Positions 34,558 through 43,073 of a stretch of 64,000 nucleotides of DNA are shown here, piece by piece. Source of the stretch: CAZJGG01 sp964545475 (lineage in GTDB: Bacteria > Bacillota > Clostridia > Lachnospirales > JAISER01); the NCBI GenBank assembly GCA_964545475.1, contig CAZJGG010000005.1, positions 1 to 64,000 on the forward strand, given 5' to 3'. Each line of letters begins with the position of its first letter. The first letter of the stretch is position 1. The translations under genes were made by a program, and so were the position numbers. The notes below the pieces were generated by a model. The model worked only from the letters and a program-made list of their open reading frames with translations. It was not told where the DNA came from and searched no databases.

Positions 34558-35751
34558 ATGGGGAAACTTTATTTGGTTGGTTTTGGCGTGGGTGATGAAG
34601 AACTTTGGACTGTTAAAGCGAAAAAAATTATATCTAGCGCTGATAGAATTTTAAGCACCAGCAGGTTAAGTAAAAGTCTTCCAGAAAACAAAGACGTTAA
34701 AAGTTGTACATTAACAGAACTGATAAATGAATTAAGGACTAATACAAACGGCATAACGGTTGTATTAGTAAGCGGAGACTGCGGTTTTTTTAGCGTTTCA
34801 AAAAGTATTGTGGAGAGTTTTTCTAACATATATGACATTGAATTGATTAACGGAATAAGTAGTGTTCAGTATTTCAGCGCCAAAATAGGGATTCCTTATG
34901 ATGATGCTCTTATTTGCAGTATGCATGGAAGAAGCCAACGGATTGTATCGAAAGTTGCATACAACAAAAAAGTGTTTGTACTTACAGGAGGGGCATACAA
35001 AGCCCAGGATATTTGTAAGTTATTGGCTGAAAGCGGATTATCAGTTGTAAATGTTAGTATTGGCGAAAAGCTATCATACATAGATGAAAGAATTGTTAAG
35101 GGTACTGCTGGGGAGTTAAAAAATATAGTTTTTGATGATTTATCTGTAATGTATATAGAAAACAAATCCTTTAAAAACCCTTATTTGCCACTGATTGACG
35201 AAGACTTTATTCGTGGCGAAATACCCATGACAAAAGCAGAGGTGCGCTGGCTATCTATTCAAAAATTGGGAATAATGCCTACTGACATAGTTTATGACAT
35301 TGGAGCTGGAACTGGTTCAGTTTCAATAGAAATGGCAAGAAAAGCTTTTGACGGCTTTGTGTATGCCTTTGAAATGAAAGAGGAAGCCTGTGATTTAATT
35401 AGTAAAAATAAAATTAAGCACGGCGCTTATAACCTTGAGGTAATACATACAAAAGCACCTGAAGGAATTGAAGGTTTGCCAAAACCCGATAAAGTATTTA
35501 TTGGAGGAAGCTCAGGTAACATTGGCGAAATTTTAAAGGCACTTAAAAGGAAAAATCCAGAAGTAAAAATTGTGTCAAACGCTATTACTCTGCAAAGCGT
35601 TAATCAAATACTTAAAGGATATGAGAATTCAGGCTTTGCTAATAAGGATATAATCTGTGTCAATATAGCTAGATCTAAGAAAATACAAAGTTACGATATG
35701 ATGATAGCTCAAAATCCTATTTATATTATATCTGGTGATAACAATGAGTAG
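34558..35751 (+). CDS. cbiET: Fusion: CbiE-CbiT, precorrin-6B C5,15-methyltransferase and decarboxylase
   Basis: The 397-residue chain joins CbiE (1 to about 195; LVGFGVGDEELWTVKA, SGDCGFFSVSKS) to CbiT (about 205-397; ITKAEVR-like MTKAEVRWLSIQKL, then SAM motif DIGAGTGSVSIEMA and FIGGSSGNIGEIL). It methylates C5 and C15 and decarboxylates the C12 acetate side chain. This equals CobL of the aerobic route. It starts one base after cbiX ends and overlaps cbiA slightly. Confidence 0.93.
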   Translation: MGKLYLVGFGVGDEELWTVKAKKIISSADRILSTSRLSKSLPENKDVKSCTLTELINELRTNTNGITVVLVSGDCGFFSVSKSIVESFSNIYDIELINGISSVQYFSAKIGIPYDDALICSMHGRSQRIVSKVAYNKKVFVLTGGAYKAQDICKLLAESGLSVVNVSIGEKLSYIDERIVKGTAGELKNIVFDDLSVMYIENKSFKNPYLPLIDEDFIRGEIPMTKAEVRWLSIQKLGIMPTDIVYDIGAGTGSVSIEMARKAFDGFVYAFEMKEEACDLISKNKIKHGAYNLEVIHTKAPEGIEGLPKPDKVFIGGSSGNIGEILKALKRKNPEVKIVSNAITLQSVNQILKGYENSGFANKDIICVNIARSKKIQSYDMMIAQNPIYIISGDNNE

Positions 35752-37114
35752 ACTTATGGTTGCAGGAACAGGAAGCGGATGCGGCAAAACCACTGTTACA
35801 TGTGCGTTACTTGGGGCTTTTAAAAATATGGGGAAAAATATTGTTTCTTTTAAATGCGGGCCAGATTATATAGACCCTATGTTTCATAAAAAGGCGATTT
35901 TAACGGAAGCATACAATCTTGATATTTTTTTAATGGGTGAAGAAAATGTGCAATATTCATTGTGGCGTCATGGAAAAAATGCAGATTTATGCTTAATTGA
36001 AGGGGTTATGGGGTTTTACGATGGTGCCGGCAAAAGCGGTTTTGCTTCAGCTAGTCATTTATCAGATATAACAGAAACTCCAGTTGTTTTAGTGGTTGAT
36101 GTTAAAGGAAAGTCTCAGTCTGTTTGCGCAGAAATATACGGATATATGAATTACCGCAAAAATAATATTTGTGCAGTTATACTAAATAATACAACGGAAC
36201 ATATGTATACATTTTATAAAGACATGATTGAGAGAGAACTACCTATTGAGGTTGTTGGTTTTATGCCAAACATTCAAGAGGCATGTATTGACTCAAGGCA
36301 TTTAGGTTTGGTTTCCGCTGGAGAAATAGCTGATATTCATAAAAAAATTAGTATATTAGCTGAAAGTGCGGCTAAATATATTGATCTTGATAGGTTATAT
36401 GAAATTTCCCAAAAAGTAAAGCCTATTACTGTAAAAAGTGATTTTATAAAGGATATAACTCCAAAGTATTTTCCGAAAATTTACATAGCCTGTGATGAAG
36501 CCTTTAACTTTTATTACGAGGACAATCATGAATTATTAAAAGCTTATGGGGCGGAATTACACTTTTTCTCTCCAATTAATGATAAAAAAGTGCCGGATGA
36601 CGCCGATGGTATTATTCTTTGGGGAGGATATCCGGAACTTTGGGCAAAGGGGCTTTCGGATAACACATCTATGAAAAAAAGCATTAAACAAAAGATTGAA
36701 AGCGGAATGCCAGTTTACGCAGAATGTGGCGGATTTATGTATCTACAGGAATATTTGACAGATTTACAAGGGCAAACGTATAACATGCTTGGGGCAATAA
36801 AAGGACACTCCAAAATGACGAATCGCCTTCAAAATTTTGGATATGTTGAGCTTACAGCTAACTATGACAATATGCTTTGTAATAGATATGACAAAATAAA
36901 TGCACATTCATTCCACTATTCTTCAAGTGATAACGAAGGGAATGCTTTTACGGCTTTTAAAAAGAGCACAAACAGCGAATACCCTTGTATAGTAGCTTTT
37001 AATAATGTTTTTGCGGGTTATTTGCATATGCATTTTTGGGGTAACATAAATTTTGCAAAAAGATTTACTAAAGCTTGTGGCGCATACCGATATAGGTTGA
37101 GAAAAGAGGAGTAA
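35744..37114 (+). CDS. cbiA: Cobyrinic acid a,c-diamide synthase
   Basis: A glutamine-dependent amidotransferase of about 456 residues acting on side chains a and c. The N-terminal P-loop is VAGTGSGCGKTT and the C-terminal glutaminase nucleophile sits in YAECGGFMYL. The upstream ATG at 35735 is possible, but ATG 35744 follows TCTGGTGATAAC and starts MSRLMVAGTGSG. It overlaps the cbiET end by 8 bases. The product goes to adenosylation and CbiP. Confidence 0.93.
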   Translation: MSRLMVAGTGSGCGKTTVTCALLGAFKNMGKNIVSFKCGPDYIDPMFHKKAILTEAYNLDIFLMGEENVQYSLWRHGKNADLCLIEGVMGFYDGAGKSGFASASHLSDITETPVVLVVDVKGKSQSVCAEIYGYMNYRKNNICAVILNNTTEHMYTFYKDMIERELPIEVVGFMPNIQEACIDSRHLGLVSAGEIADIHKKISILAESAAKYIDLDRLYEISQKVKPITVKSDFIKDITPKYFPKIYIACDEAFNFYYEDNHELLKAYGAELHFFSPINDKKVPDDADGIILWGGYPELWAKGLSDNTSMKKSIKQKIESGMPVYAECGGFMYLQEYLTDLQGQTYNMLGAIKGHSKMTNRLQNFGYVELTANYDNMLCNRYDKINAHSFHYSSSDNEGNAFTAFKKSTNSEYPCIVAFNNVFAGYLHMHFWGNINFAKRFTKACGAYRYRLRKEE

Positions 37115-37115
37115 C

Positions 37116-37760
37116 ATGGAATTTATATTTGAGCCTGAAGAAATAGAAAGAAAGAGTTTTGAGATTATAAGCAGCTTATTATGTGATAAAAAAATAAGCC
37201 AAGAGAATAGCAATGTAATAAAAAGGGTTATACATACAACGGCAGACTTTGACTATGCCGACAATCTAATTTTCTCTGATAAAGCAGTGGAAATTGCAAT
37301 AAACGTTTTAAAAAACGGTGTTGACATTGTAACGGATACACAAATGGCAAAATCCGGTATAAATAAAAAAAATCTTGCTGCATTAAATTGCTCGGTACAC
37401 TGTTTTATGGACTCAGATGAAGTTGCTGTTTTAGCAAAGGAAAAGGGCATAACAAGAGCGGCGGTAGCGGTGGAATACGCATCAAAGAATTTGGAAAACC
37501 CTCTTATTTTTGTTGTCGGAAATGCTCCTACGGCGTTAATCCGCTTATACGATTTGATTAAACAGGGGTTATGCAAACCTGCGCTTATAATTGGTGCTCC
37601 TGTTGGCTTTGTAAATGTGGTGGAATCCAAGGAATTAATTATGCAGTTAGATGTGCCATATATAGTTGCTAAAGGAAGAAAAGGCGGAAGCAACGTAGCT
37701 GCCGCTATATGTAATGCGTTGCAATATGAGATTTTAAGAAATGGTCGCAGTGCTAATTAA
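37116..37760 (+). CDS. cbiC: Cobalt-precorrin-8 methylmutase CbiC
   Basis: A 214-residue enzyme that shifts the C11 methyl group to C12 to give cobyrinic acid. EEIERKSFEII, VIKRVIHTTADFDYA with its catalytic histidine, VVGNAPTAL and IGAPVGFVNVVESKE are family landmarks. GAGGAGTAAC precedes the ATG. Genome order places this late step next to cbiA, its successor in the pathway. Confidence 0.95.
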   Translation: MEFIFEPEEIERKSFEIISSLLCDKKISQENSNVIKRVIHTTADFDYADNLIFSDKAVEIAINVLKNGVDIVTDTQMAKSGINKKNLAALNCSVHCFMDSDEVAVLAKEKGITRAAVAVEYASKNLENPLIFVVGNAPTALIRLYDLIKQGLCKPALIIGAPVGFVNVVESKELIMQLDVPYIVAKGRKGGSNVAAAICNALQYEILRNGRSAN

Positions 37761-37785
37761 CACGTTATTTTAAAGAGGTCAAAAG

Positions 37786-38379
37786 GTGAATGTATATATT
37801 GTTAGACATGGGCAAACAGAATGGAATAAATTAATGCGCTGGCAAGGAAATAAAGATATTCCTTTAAATGAAACAGGGATTGAACAATCCAAGCAGATTT
37901 CAGAAAAACTGCTAAACTATAATATAAGCCGTATATACTCAAGCCCCCTTATAAGGGCATATGAAACGGCAAGAATAATTCAAAAAAAAATACATATAGA
38001 AATAGTTCTTCTTGATGCACTGAAAGAAATAAGTATAGGGGAATGGGAAGGGCTTACACTTAAAGAAATGGAGCAATGTTACGGCGATTTATATAAGGAA
38101 TGGAACATAAACGAGGCAGCTCATGTGGGCTTTGGAATTGAAAACTATAAAAGCCTTCAAAACAGAGCATTTGCCGCATTAAGTGAAATATGTTCCACAG
38201 AATATAACGCCGTATTGTTGGTTACTCATGGAACTTGGATACGAGCCCTAATGTGTAAGCTACTTCATATTCCGCTATGTTACCGTAACTTTTTTGAGAT
38301 AGACAATACAGGTATAAATGTTATAGAATATGATAAAAACAATTGTTCATTTAAGGTTATAACGCTTAACGCCTTATAA
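37786..38379 (+). CDS. cobC: Alpha-ribazole phosphatase (histidine phosphatase family)
   Basis: A 197-residue phosphoglycerate-mutase-like phosphatase. The phosphohistidine motif is VRHGQTEWN near residue 6 and the second histidine is in LLVTHGTWIR. In this operon CobC, which dephosphorylates alpha-ribazole phosphate or adenosylcobalamin phosphate, is the natural assignment, though the family is broad. GTG 37786 follows AAAGAGGTC. cobS, cobT and cobU, its usual partners, are not in the window. Confidence 0.85.
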   Translation: MNVYIVRHGQTEWNKLMRWQGNKDIPLNETGIEQSKQISEKLLNYNISRIYSSPLIRAYETARIIQKKIHIEIVLLDALKEISIGEWEGLTLKEMEQCYGDLYKEWNINEAAHVGFGIENYKSLQNRAFAALSEICSTEYNAVLLVTHGTWIRALMCKLLHIPLCYRNFFEIDNTGINVIEYDKNNCSFKVITLNAL

Positions 38380-38418
38380 GAGCAGAATAAGGGCGAAGAA
38401 AGAGGTGCGGATTATTAT

Positions 38419-38688
38419 ATGCAGCAACAGAATTCTTTTAATTATTTTTGCAACAAGGACTGTGAATATTTTCCTTGCCATAAAGGTGTGGATGCGGAAA
38501 AGTTTAATTGCTTGTTTTGTTTCTGTCCTCTTTATATGCTAGGTGATAAATGCGGTGGAAAATTTGTTTATTCAGAAACTAAAAACCGTATAAAGAGCTG
38601 CACTAATTGTGAACTTCCTCACAATCCCGATTATTACGATGAAATAATCACAAAATTGAAGGAAGTAATGGTGTCTTCCGAAGTATAG
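38419..38688 (+). CDS. Cysteine-rich small domain protein, cobalamin-associated
   Basis: An 89-residue protein with many cysteines arranged as FCNKDCEYFPCHKG, FNCLFCFCPLY, KCGG and SCTNCELPHN. It matches the cysteine-rich small domain often found at the end of, or fused to, cobalamin synthesis genes; its role is not known to me. A metal-binding or zinc-ribbon-like fold is plausible. AAAGAGGTGCGG lies before the ATG. It ends the B12 operon. Confidence 0.8.
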   Translation: MQQQNSFNYFCNKDCEYFPCHKGVDAEKFNCLFCFCPLYMLGDKCGGKFVYSETKNRIKSCTNCELPHNPDYYDEIITKLKEVMVSSEV

Positions 38689-38720
38689 CAGTGTTTTAAT
38701 TGAACGTGAGTTTCTAACAA

Positions 38721-38801
38721 TGTAGGGAATGACCCCTGTGTCATTCCGCTTTCAGGAAAATTGATGGCATTTTCGGAACGACACATGGGTCGTTCCCTAC
38801 G
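38721..38801. repeat. Inverted pair of REP-like palindromes, GACACATGGGTC variant
   Basis: TGTAGGGAATGACCCCTGTG begins one copy (38721-38748), and CGGAACGACACATGGGTCGT begins the inverted copy (38774-38801). The frame CGGAA...TTCCCTAC is the same as in the GCATACAATGC family, but the palindromic core differs. The pair stands after the B12 operon and could fold into a large hairpin that ends transcription, since no classical terminator is visible there. Confidence 0.75.
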
Positions 38802-38867
38802 TATTTCAGATGTCATTTGTGTATACTGTCGGTTTATGAAACGCACGTAGTAATTTATTTTTACCAT

Positions 38868-38896
38868 TTGACAAACATGTTTTATTATGTTAGATT
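38868..38896 (+). promoter_or_regulatory. Promoter of the thiamin-precursor transporter operon
   Basis: TTGACA (38868-38873), 17 bases, TAGATT (38891-38896). It is placed about 22 bases before the TPP riboswitch. Confidence 0.65.
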
Positions 38897-38917
38897 ATTA
38901 AAAGTTTAATATTAAAC

Positions 38918-38996
38918 AGGGGAGCTTTTTTGGCTGAGAGGAAGCGTAGACTTCGACCCTTTAACCTGATTCAGGTAATGCTGACGTAGGGAGATT
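38918..38996 (+). promoter_or_regulatory. TPP riboswitch (THI element)
   Basis: The conserved blocks are GGGGAGC, GGCTGAGAGG, GACCCTTTAACCTGATTCAG, GGTAATGCTGACGTAGGGAG. The 3' strand GGGAG (38989-38993) can alternatively pair with CTCCC in the terminator, so TPP binding frees the terminator and turns the transporter genes off. Confidence 0.96.
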
Positions 38997-39009
38997 TTTT
39001 GTTGTATAA

Positions 39010-39036
39010 AACTCCCTCTGGCAGGGAGGTTTTTTT
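39010..39036 (+). terminator. TPP-controlled terminator that also carries the ribosome site
   Basis: CTCCCT (39012-39017) pairs with AGGGAG (39023-39028), loop CTGGC, then TTTTTTT. The 3' arm AGGGAGGT is at the same time the only Shine-Dalgarno sequence for the permease gene, so the ON/OFF state would affect both termination and initiation. Confidence 0.8.
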
Positions 39037-39795
39037 ATTTATAAGTATATTTACCCAGCGGCTGGTATTGTTGGAATTATTGTTTTTTGGCAAGGGGTTT
39101 GTTCTCTTGGTCTTGCCCCGGCTTTTATTTTGCCATCGCCGGTTAACGTTTTAAAAGCATTTATTTTTAATTTTTCTCAGCTTGCAGAGCATAGCGCAGT
39201 GTCTCTTGCGGAAGCTTTTTTGGGGCTTTTTATCGGTGTTTTTTTAGGGTTTGTGTTTGCAGTTATAATGGATAAGTCGGAATCGTTTTATAAAATGTTT
39301 TATCCCTTGATTATTATTAGCCAAACTATACCGGTTATTGCCGTTGCACCTCTTTTGGTTTTATGGTTTGGGTACGGTATTGCGCCTAAAGTTGTGTTGA
39401 TTGTTTTGGTTTGCTTTTTCCCAATGACAATTGCTCTTTTAGATGCTTTCCGTAATGTGGATAATGACGTAATAAATTTGCTAAAGTCAATGGGGGCAAC
39501 TGAAATTGATATTTATAAGCACGTTAAACTGCCATGGGCGTTGCCATCTGTTTTTTCCGGGCTTAAAATATCAGTTTCTTATGCAGTTGTAGGAGCAGTT
39601 ATTGCGGAATGGCTTGGGGGAACAAAAGGACTGGGAGTTTATATGACTAAAGTAAGAAAATCCTATTCTTTTGATAAAATGTTTGCTGTAATTTTACTAA
39701 TTTCGCTAATAAGTCTAATGTTAATATGGCTTGTAGCTTTTATGGAAAAAAAGGCTATGCCTTGGAAATTTTTAAGAAAAGAGGAAAGTAATTGA
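39037..39795 (+). CDS. thiX: Thiamin-precursor ABC transporter permease (ThiX-like), apparent ATT start
   Basis: An inner-membrane permease of the NitT/TauT class for a thiamin pyrimidine precursor. The only conventional in-frame start is TTG 39130, but homology clearly extends upstream: IYKYIYPAAGIVGIIVFW forms the expected first membrane helix. The frame is closed by a TAA at 39007. The sole site with a ribosome-binding sequence is ATT at 39037, seven bases after AGGGAGG, giving 252 residues. The EAA-type loop is GATEIDIYKHVKLPWALPS. The rare start codon is an inference; protein data or relatives would decide. It forms an operon with thiY and thiZ. Confidence 0.8.
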   Translation: MYKYIYPAAGIVGIIVFWQGVCSLGLAPAFILPSPVNVLKAFIFNFSQLAEHSAVSLAEAFLGLFIGVFLGFVFAVIMDKSESFYKMFYPLIIISQTIPVIAVAPLLVLWFGYGIAPKVVLIVLVCFFPMTIALLDAFRNVDNDVINLLKSMGATEIDIYKHVKLPWALPSVFSGLKISVSYAVVGAVIAEWLGGTKGLGVYMTKVRKSYSFDKMFAVILLISLISLMLIWLVAFMEKKAMPWKFLRKEESN

Positions 39796-40760
39796 AAAAG
39801 TTTTTTATATTAACAATGCTTGCTGTTGTTTTAAGCGGATGTGCTAAAAAAGAAGAAGAGGCTTCTGTTAAAATAGCGTTGGACTGGATACCAAATACAA
39901 ACCATACAGGTCTTTATGTTGCGCTTGAAAAGGGATATTACGCTGAAAATGGTCTAAACGTTTCAATTTTAGAGCCACCGGAGGACGGGGCTGTACCCCT
40001 TATGGCATCGGGAAATGCTGATTTTGCCATAAGTTATCAAGAAGAAATTGCTGCTGCTCTTTCTTCGGATACGCCTCTGCCGGTTGTAAGCGTAGCGGCA
40101 ATAATAGAGCATAACACTTCCGGCATAATTTCTTTAAAGGAAAATAATATTTTAGGTCCAAAAGACATTGAAAATCATTCCTGCGCAACATGGAACACAC
40201 CTGTAGAACAGGCGATTCTTAAAGATGTTATAACTAAAGACGGCGGAGATTTTAACAATGTTAATTTAATTCCACTTAACGTAACAGACGTTATAACAGC
40301 TTTGCAAACAGATATTGATGCGGTGTGGATTTATTATGCTTGGGATGGCGTTGCTACAGAGCTTGCCGGGCTTGATACAAATTATTTTTATTTCAAGGAT
40401 ATTGACAAAGACCTTGACTTTTACACCCCGGTAATTGCGGCTAATGAAAATTATTTAAAAAATAATTCTGAAACGGCAAAAAAATTTCTTGAAGCAACAA
40501 AAAAAGGATATATATATGCTACTGAAAACCCAGAGGAAGCCGCAATTATTATTGTTAAACATGCGCCGGAAATAGATTTGGATTTGGCTATAAAAAGCCA
40601 AGAATATTTAGCGAGTCAGTACGCAACGGATAAAAATAAATGGGGCGAAATTGATATTAACCGATGGGATGCATTTTTTGATTGGCTTTACAACAACGGC
40701 GTTATAGAAAAAAAATTAAACAGCGGGCAGGGCTTTACAAATGAGTATTTACCCAAATAA
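39792..40760 (+). CDS. thiY: Thiamin-precursor substrate-binding lipoprotein (ThiY-like)
   Basis: A 322-residue NMT1/THI5-like periplasmic-binding protein. The lipobox LSGC places lipidation near residue 17. ALDWIPNTNHTGLYVALEKG is the signature of binders of formylaminopyrimidine (ThiY). Start TTG 39792 lies after AAAGAGGAAAGTAA and overlaps the permease stop by four bases. TPP-riboswitch control supports a thiamin-related ligand. Confidence 0.88.
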   Translation: MKKFFILTMLAVVLSGCAKKEEEASVKIALDWIPNTNHTGLYVALEKGYYAENGLNVSILEPPEDGAVPLMASGNADFAISYQEEIAAALSSDTPLPVVSVAAIIEHNTSGIISLKENNILGPKDIENHSCATWNTPVEQAILKDVITKDGGDFNNVNLIPLNVTDVITALQTDIDAVWIYYAWDGVATELAGLDTNYFYFKDIDKDLDFYTPVIAANENYLKNNSETAKKFLEATKKGYIYATENPEEAAIIIVKHAPEIDLDLAIKSQEYLASQYATDKNKWGEIDINRWDAFFDWLYNNGVIEKKLNSGQGFTNEYLPK

Positions 40761-41505
40761 TATAAAGCTGTATACAAAGGGCATAACTAAATATTATCAA
40801 GGTATGGCTATTATAGATGATATATCCGTTTGTCTTAAAGAAAATGAGATTGTTTCAGTTTTAGGGCCAAGCGGAGTTGGCAAAACTACTTTGTTTCACA
40901 TAATATCGGGCTTATTAAAGCCCGATATTGGCGGAGTGTTTTATAATAATGAGGAAGTAACCGGGAAAATAGGTTATATAAGTTATATGCAGCAAAAAGA
41001 CTTGTTGCTTCCTTTTAAAAAAGTTATAGATAACATAAGCCTGCCTCTAATTTTAAAAGGGGAAAACAAGCAAACAGCCAGAAGCAGGGCAAAAGAATTA
41101 ATGGAGGAGTTTGGTCTTTCGGATTGCGAAGAACTTTACCCGGAGCAACTTTCAGGGGGAATGCGCCAAAGAGCGGCTCTTATCCGCACATATTTGCAAA
41201 ACAACGACGTCGCCCTTTTCGACGAGCCGTTTTCAGCCCTTGATGCATTAACAAAAGCTTCTATGCAGGATTGGTTCACGGCATTTATTAAGAATATGAA
41301 AATGCAGGCCTTTTTTATAACTCACGATATTGACGAAGCAATTTCTTTAAGCGACAGAATTTATATTATTAATGGAATTCCGGGGAAAATTACAACTGAA
41401 ATAACAATAGATAAACAATCCATGCCAAATAGTGAATTTAAGTTAACACAAACTTTTCTTGAATATAAAAAACAAATTATTGGAGCTTTGGAAATAAAAC
41501 CGTGA
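40741..41505 (+). CDS. thiZ: Thiamin-precursor ABC transporter ATPase (ThiZ-like)
   Basis: A 254-residue ATPase. Walker A is LGPSGVGKTT (about 41-50), signature LSGGMRQRAALIR, Walker B VALFDEPFSALDA, and the H-loop FFITHDIDEAI. The ATG lies 20 bases inside thiY. The stop codon is inside the stem of the following terminator. It completes a three-gene importer. Confidence 0.88.
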   Translation: MSIYPNNIKLYTKGITKYYQGMAIIDDISVCLKENEIVSVLGPSGVGKTTLFHIISGLLKPDIGGVFYNNEEVTGKIGYISYMQQKDLLLPFKKVIDNISLPLILKGENKQTARSRAKELMEEFGLSDCEELYPEQLSGGMRQRAALIRTYLQNNDVALFDEPFSALDALTKASMQDWFTAFIKNMKMQAFFITHDIDEAISLSDRIYIINGIPGKITTEITIDKQSMPNSEFKLTQTFLEYKKQIIGALEIKP

Positions 41506-41532
41506 TTAGCGAAAGCGTTTTGCGGTTTTTTA
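41496..41532 (+). terminator. Terminator of the thi operon
   Basis: AAAACCG (41496-41502) pairs with CGGTTTT (41523-41529) around an inner AGCGAAAGCG hairpin, then T-rich sequence. The thiZ stop codon is part of the stem. Confidence 0.65.
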
Positions 41533-41535
41533 TTA

Positions 41536-41564
41536 TTGAAACAAGCTAATTATTGTGGTATAGT
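41536..41564 (+). promoter_or_regulatory. Promoter of the surface polysaccharide genes
   Basis: TTGAAA (41536-41541), 17 bases, TATAGT (41559-41564): the same hexamers and spacing as the nanE promoter. Confidence 0.65.
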
Positions 41565-41586
41565 GAATTGGCAATTAATAATTCAG

Positions 41587-41638
41587 TACTGTTTCCAATT
41601 AGATGCGGATTAATTATTGAATTGAATTGGAAACAGTA
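41587..41638 (+). repeat. 14-bp perfect inverted repeat in the flippase leader
   Basis: TACTGTTTCCAATT (41587-41600) pairs perfectly with AATTGGAAACAGTA (41625-41638) across 24 bases. It is transcribed as the 5' leader, just before the ribosome site AAGGGAAAA. No T-run follows, so it may be an operator or an mRNA structure that controls access to the start. Confidence 0.6.
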
Positions 41639-41654
41639 TAAATAAGGGAAAATC

Positions 41655-43073
41655 ATGGGAAAAGAAAAAACACTTGTAAAAAATATAGGTATTTTTGCAA
41701 TGGGGACGTTTACCTCAAAGCTTTTAAGTGTCATATTAATAAGGCTTTATACAAGCTACATACCGCCGGAGGATTTCGGCTACTACAATTTGCTTATTAA
41801 CGCTACGCTTGTTATAATTCCGATTTCTATTTTGCAAATTACTGATGCACTGTACAGATTTTTGCTTGAATCTAATGATGAGGAAACAAGACAAAACGCT
41901 ATTTCTAATGCTTTTGCGGTTTTATTAAGCGGATACGGTTTAATGGGGATTGGAATTTTAATAGCCAACAGCATTTTTAATATTAAGTATGGAAACATTT
42001 TGTTTCAATATATAATATGTAACGTTTTGTTTACGTTTTGCCAGTTTAGCGCAAGAGGGCTTAAACATAACAAAGTTTTTGCCGCCGCCGGAATATTGCA
42101 TACGGCTGTAATGGGTATTTCAAATGTTGTAATGTTCGTGGGCTTTCATATGGATGTTTCTGCTCTTTTTTACTCCGAAATGCTAGCGGCACTTGCAGGG
42201 GTTGTATATGTTGAAAAAAATGTTGGTGTTTTAAGAAGCATTCGTATTAAAAAGATAAAAAATAAGTTTATTCAAACAATGTGTAAATATAGCGTTCCGC
42301 TTTTGCCAAATGCCATTATGTGGTGGTTTTTAGTAATGGGAAGCCGCTATGTTATAAAATATTATCTGGGCAATTATTATTGCGGAATTTATGATGTATC
42401 CGCCAAATTTCCGGCTTTATTAATGACGGTTAACAGCGTTTTTAATTACTCATGGCAGGAAAGCGCAATTTCCGAGTATTCCTCAAAAGATAGAAACGAA
42501 TATTACACAAAAACGTTTAAAGTTTATATGCGGCTTTTAATGTCTGCGTTTTTAATACTAATACCGCTAACAAAATATTTAATGCTTTTACTTGTAGATG
42601 CCCAATATGCTACGGCATGGAAATACGTACCGTTTTTATATATGGGAAGCATGTTTTCGGCATTTGCCCTTTTTTATAACGCAGGTTATTTAAGCACGAA
42701 AAAAACTTTCGGAGCATTTGCAACGTCTATAGGCGGAACTTTTGTAAGCGTGCTTATATGTATTTTCTTAATTCCAACAATGGGTATTCAGGCGGCAGCT
42801 CTTGCTAATATGCTTGCATTTTTGGTTGTATGGATAACAAGAGTAATACACACAAGAGGCTTTTTTGACATTAGAATTGATTTTAAAACGCTAATGCCGT
42901 TATTATTGCTTTCAGCAATTTATATTTATTTATATTTTGCTCAAAACATTGTTTTAGATGTTATTATGATAGGCTTTGCAGTGATATTATTCTTTTTTTA
43001 TAATAAAGAGCTTATTTTAAAAAGCTTTAATGCGTTGTGTAAGGTAAAACTATCAACAAGAGGTGGAGCATGA
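41655..43073 (+). CDS. Polysaccharide flippase (MATE/Wzx-like)
   Basis: A 472-residue membrane protein with about 12-14 hydrophobic segments. Its N-terminus (LVKNIGIFAMGTFTSKLLSV, then PPEDFGYYNLL) matches oligosaccharide flippases of the MOP superfamily. It would move lipid-linked glycan across the membrane. It overlaps the next gene by four bases, and pyruvyltransferase-like and FrhB-like genes follow, a trio common in clostridial and gut-bacterial capsule loci. Glycosyltransferases are absent here, so this is a partial locus. Confidence 0.85.
   Translation: MGKEKTLVKNIGIFAMGTFTSKLLSVILIRLYTSYIPPEDFGYYNLLINATLVIIPISILQITDALYRFLLESNDEETRQNAISNAFAVLLSGYGLMGIGILIANSIFNIKYGNILFQYIICNVLFTFCQFSARGLKHNKVFAAAGILHTAVMGISNVVMFVGFHMDVSALFYSEMLAALAGVVYVEKNVGVLRSIRIKKIKNKFIQTMCKYSVPLLPNAIMWWFLVMGSRYVIKYYLGNYYCGIYDVSAKFPALLMTVNSVFNYSWQESAISEYSSKDRNEYYTKTFKVYMRLLMSAFLILIPLTKYLMLLLVDAQYATAWKYVPFLYMGSMFSAFALFYNAGYLSTKKTFGAFATSIGGTFVSVLICIFLIPTMGIQAAALANMLAFLVVWITRVIHTRGFFDIRIDFKTLMPLLLLSAIYIYLYFAQNIVLDVIMIGFAVILFFFYNKELILKSFNALCKVKLSTRGGA

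Noticed and set aside
39130..39795. TTG 39130 as the start of the permease
   Set aside because: It would remove the first membrane helix, which is encoded in frame upstream with a ribosome site, and no Shine-Dalgarno sequence precedes the TTG.
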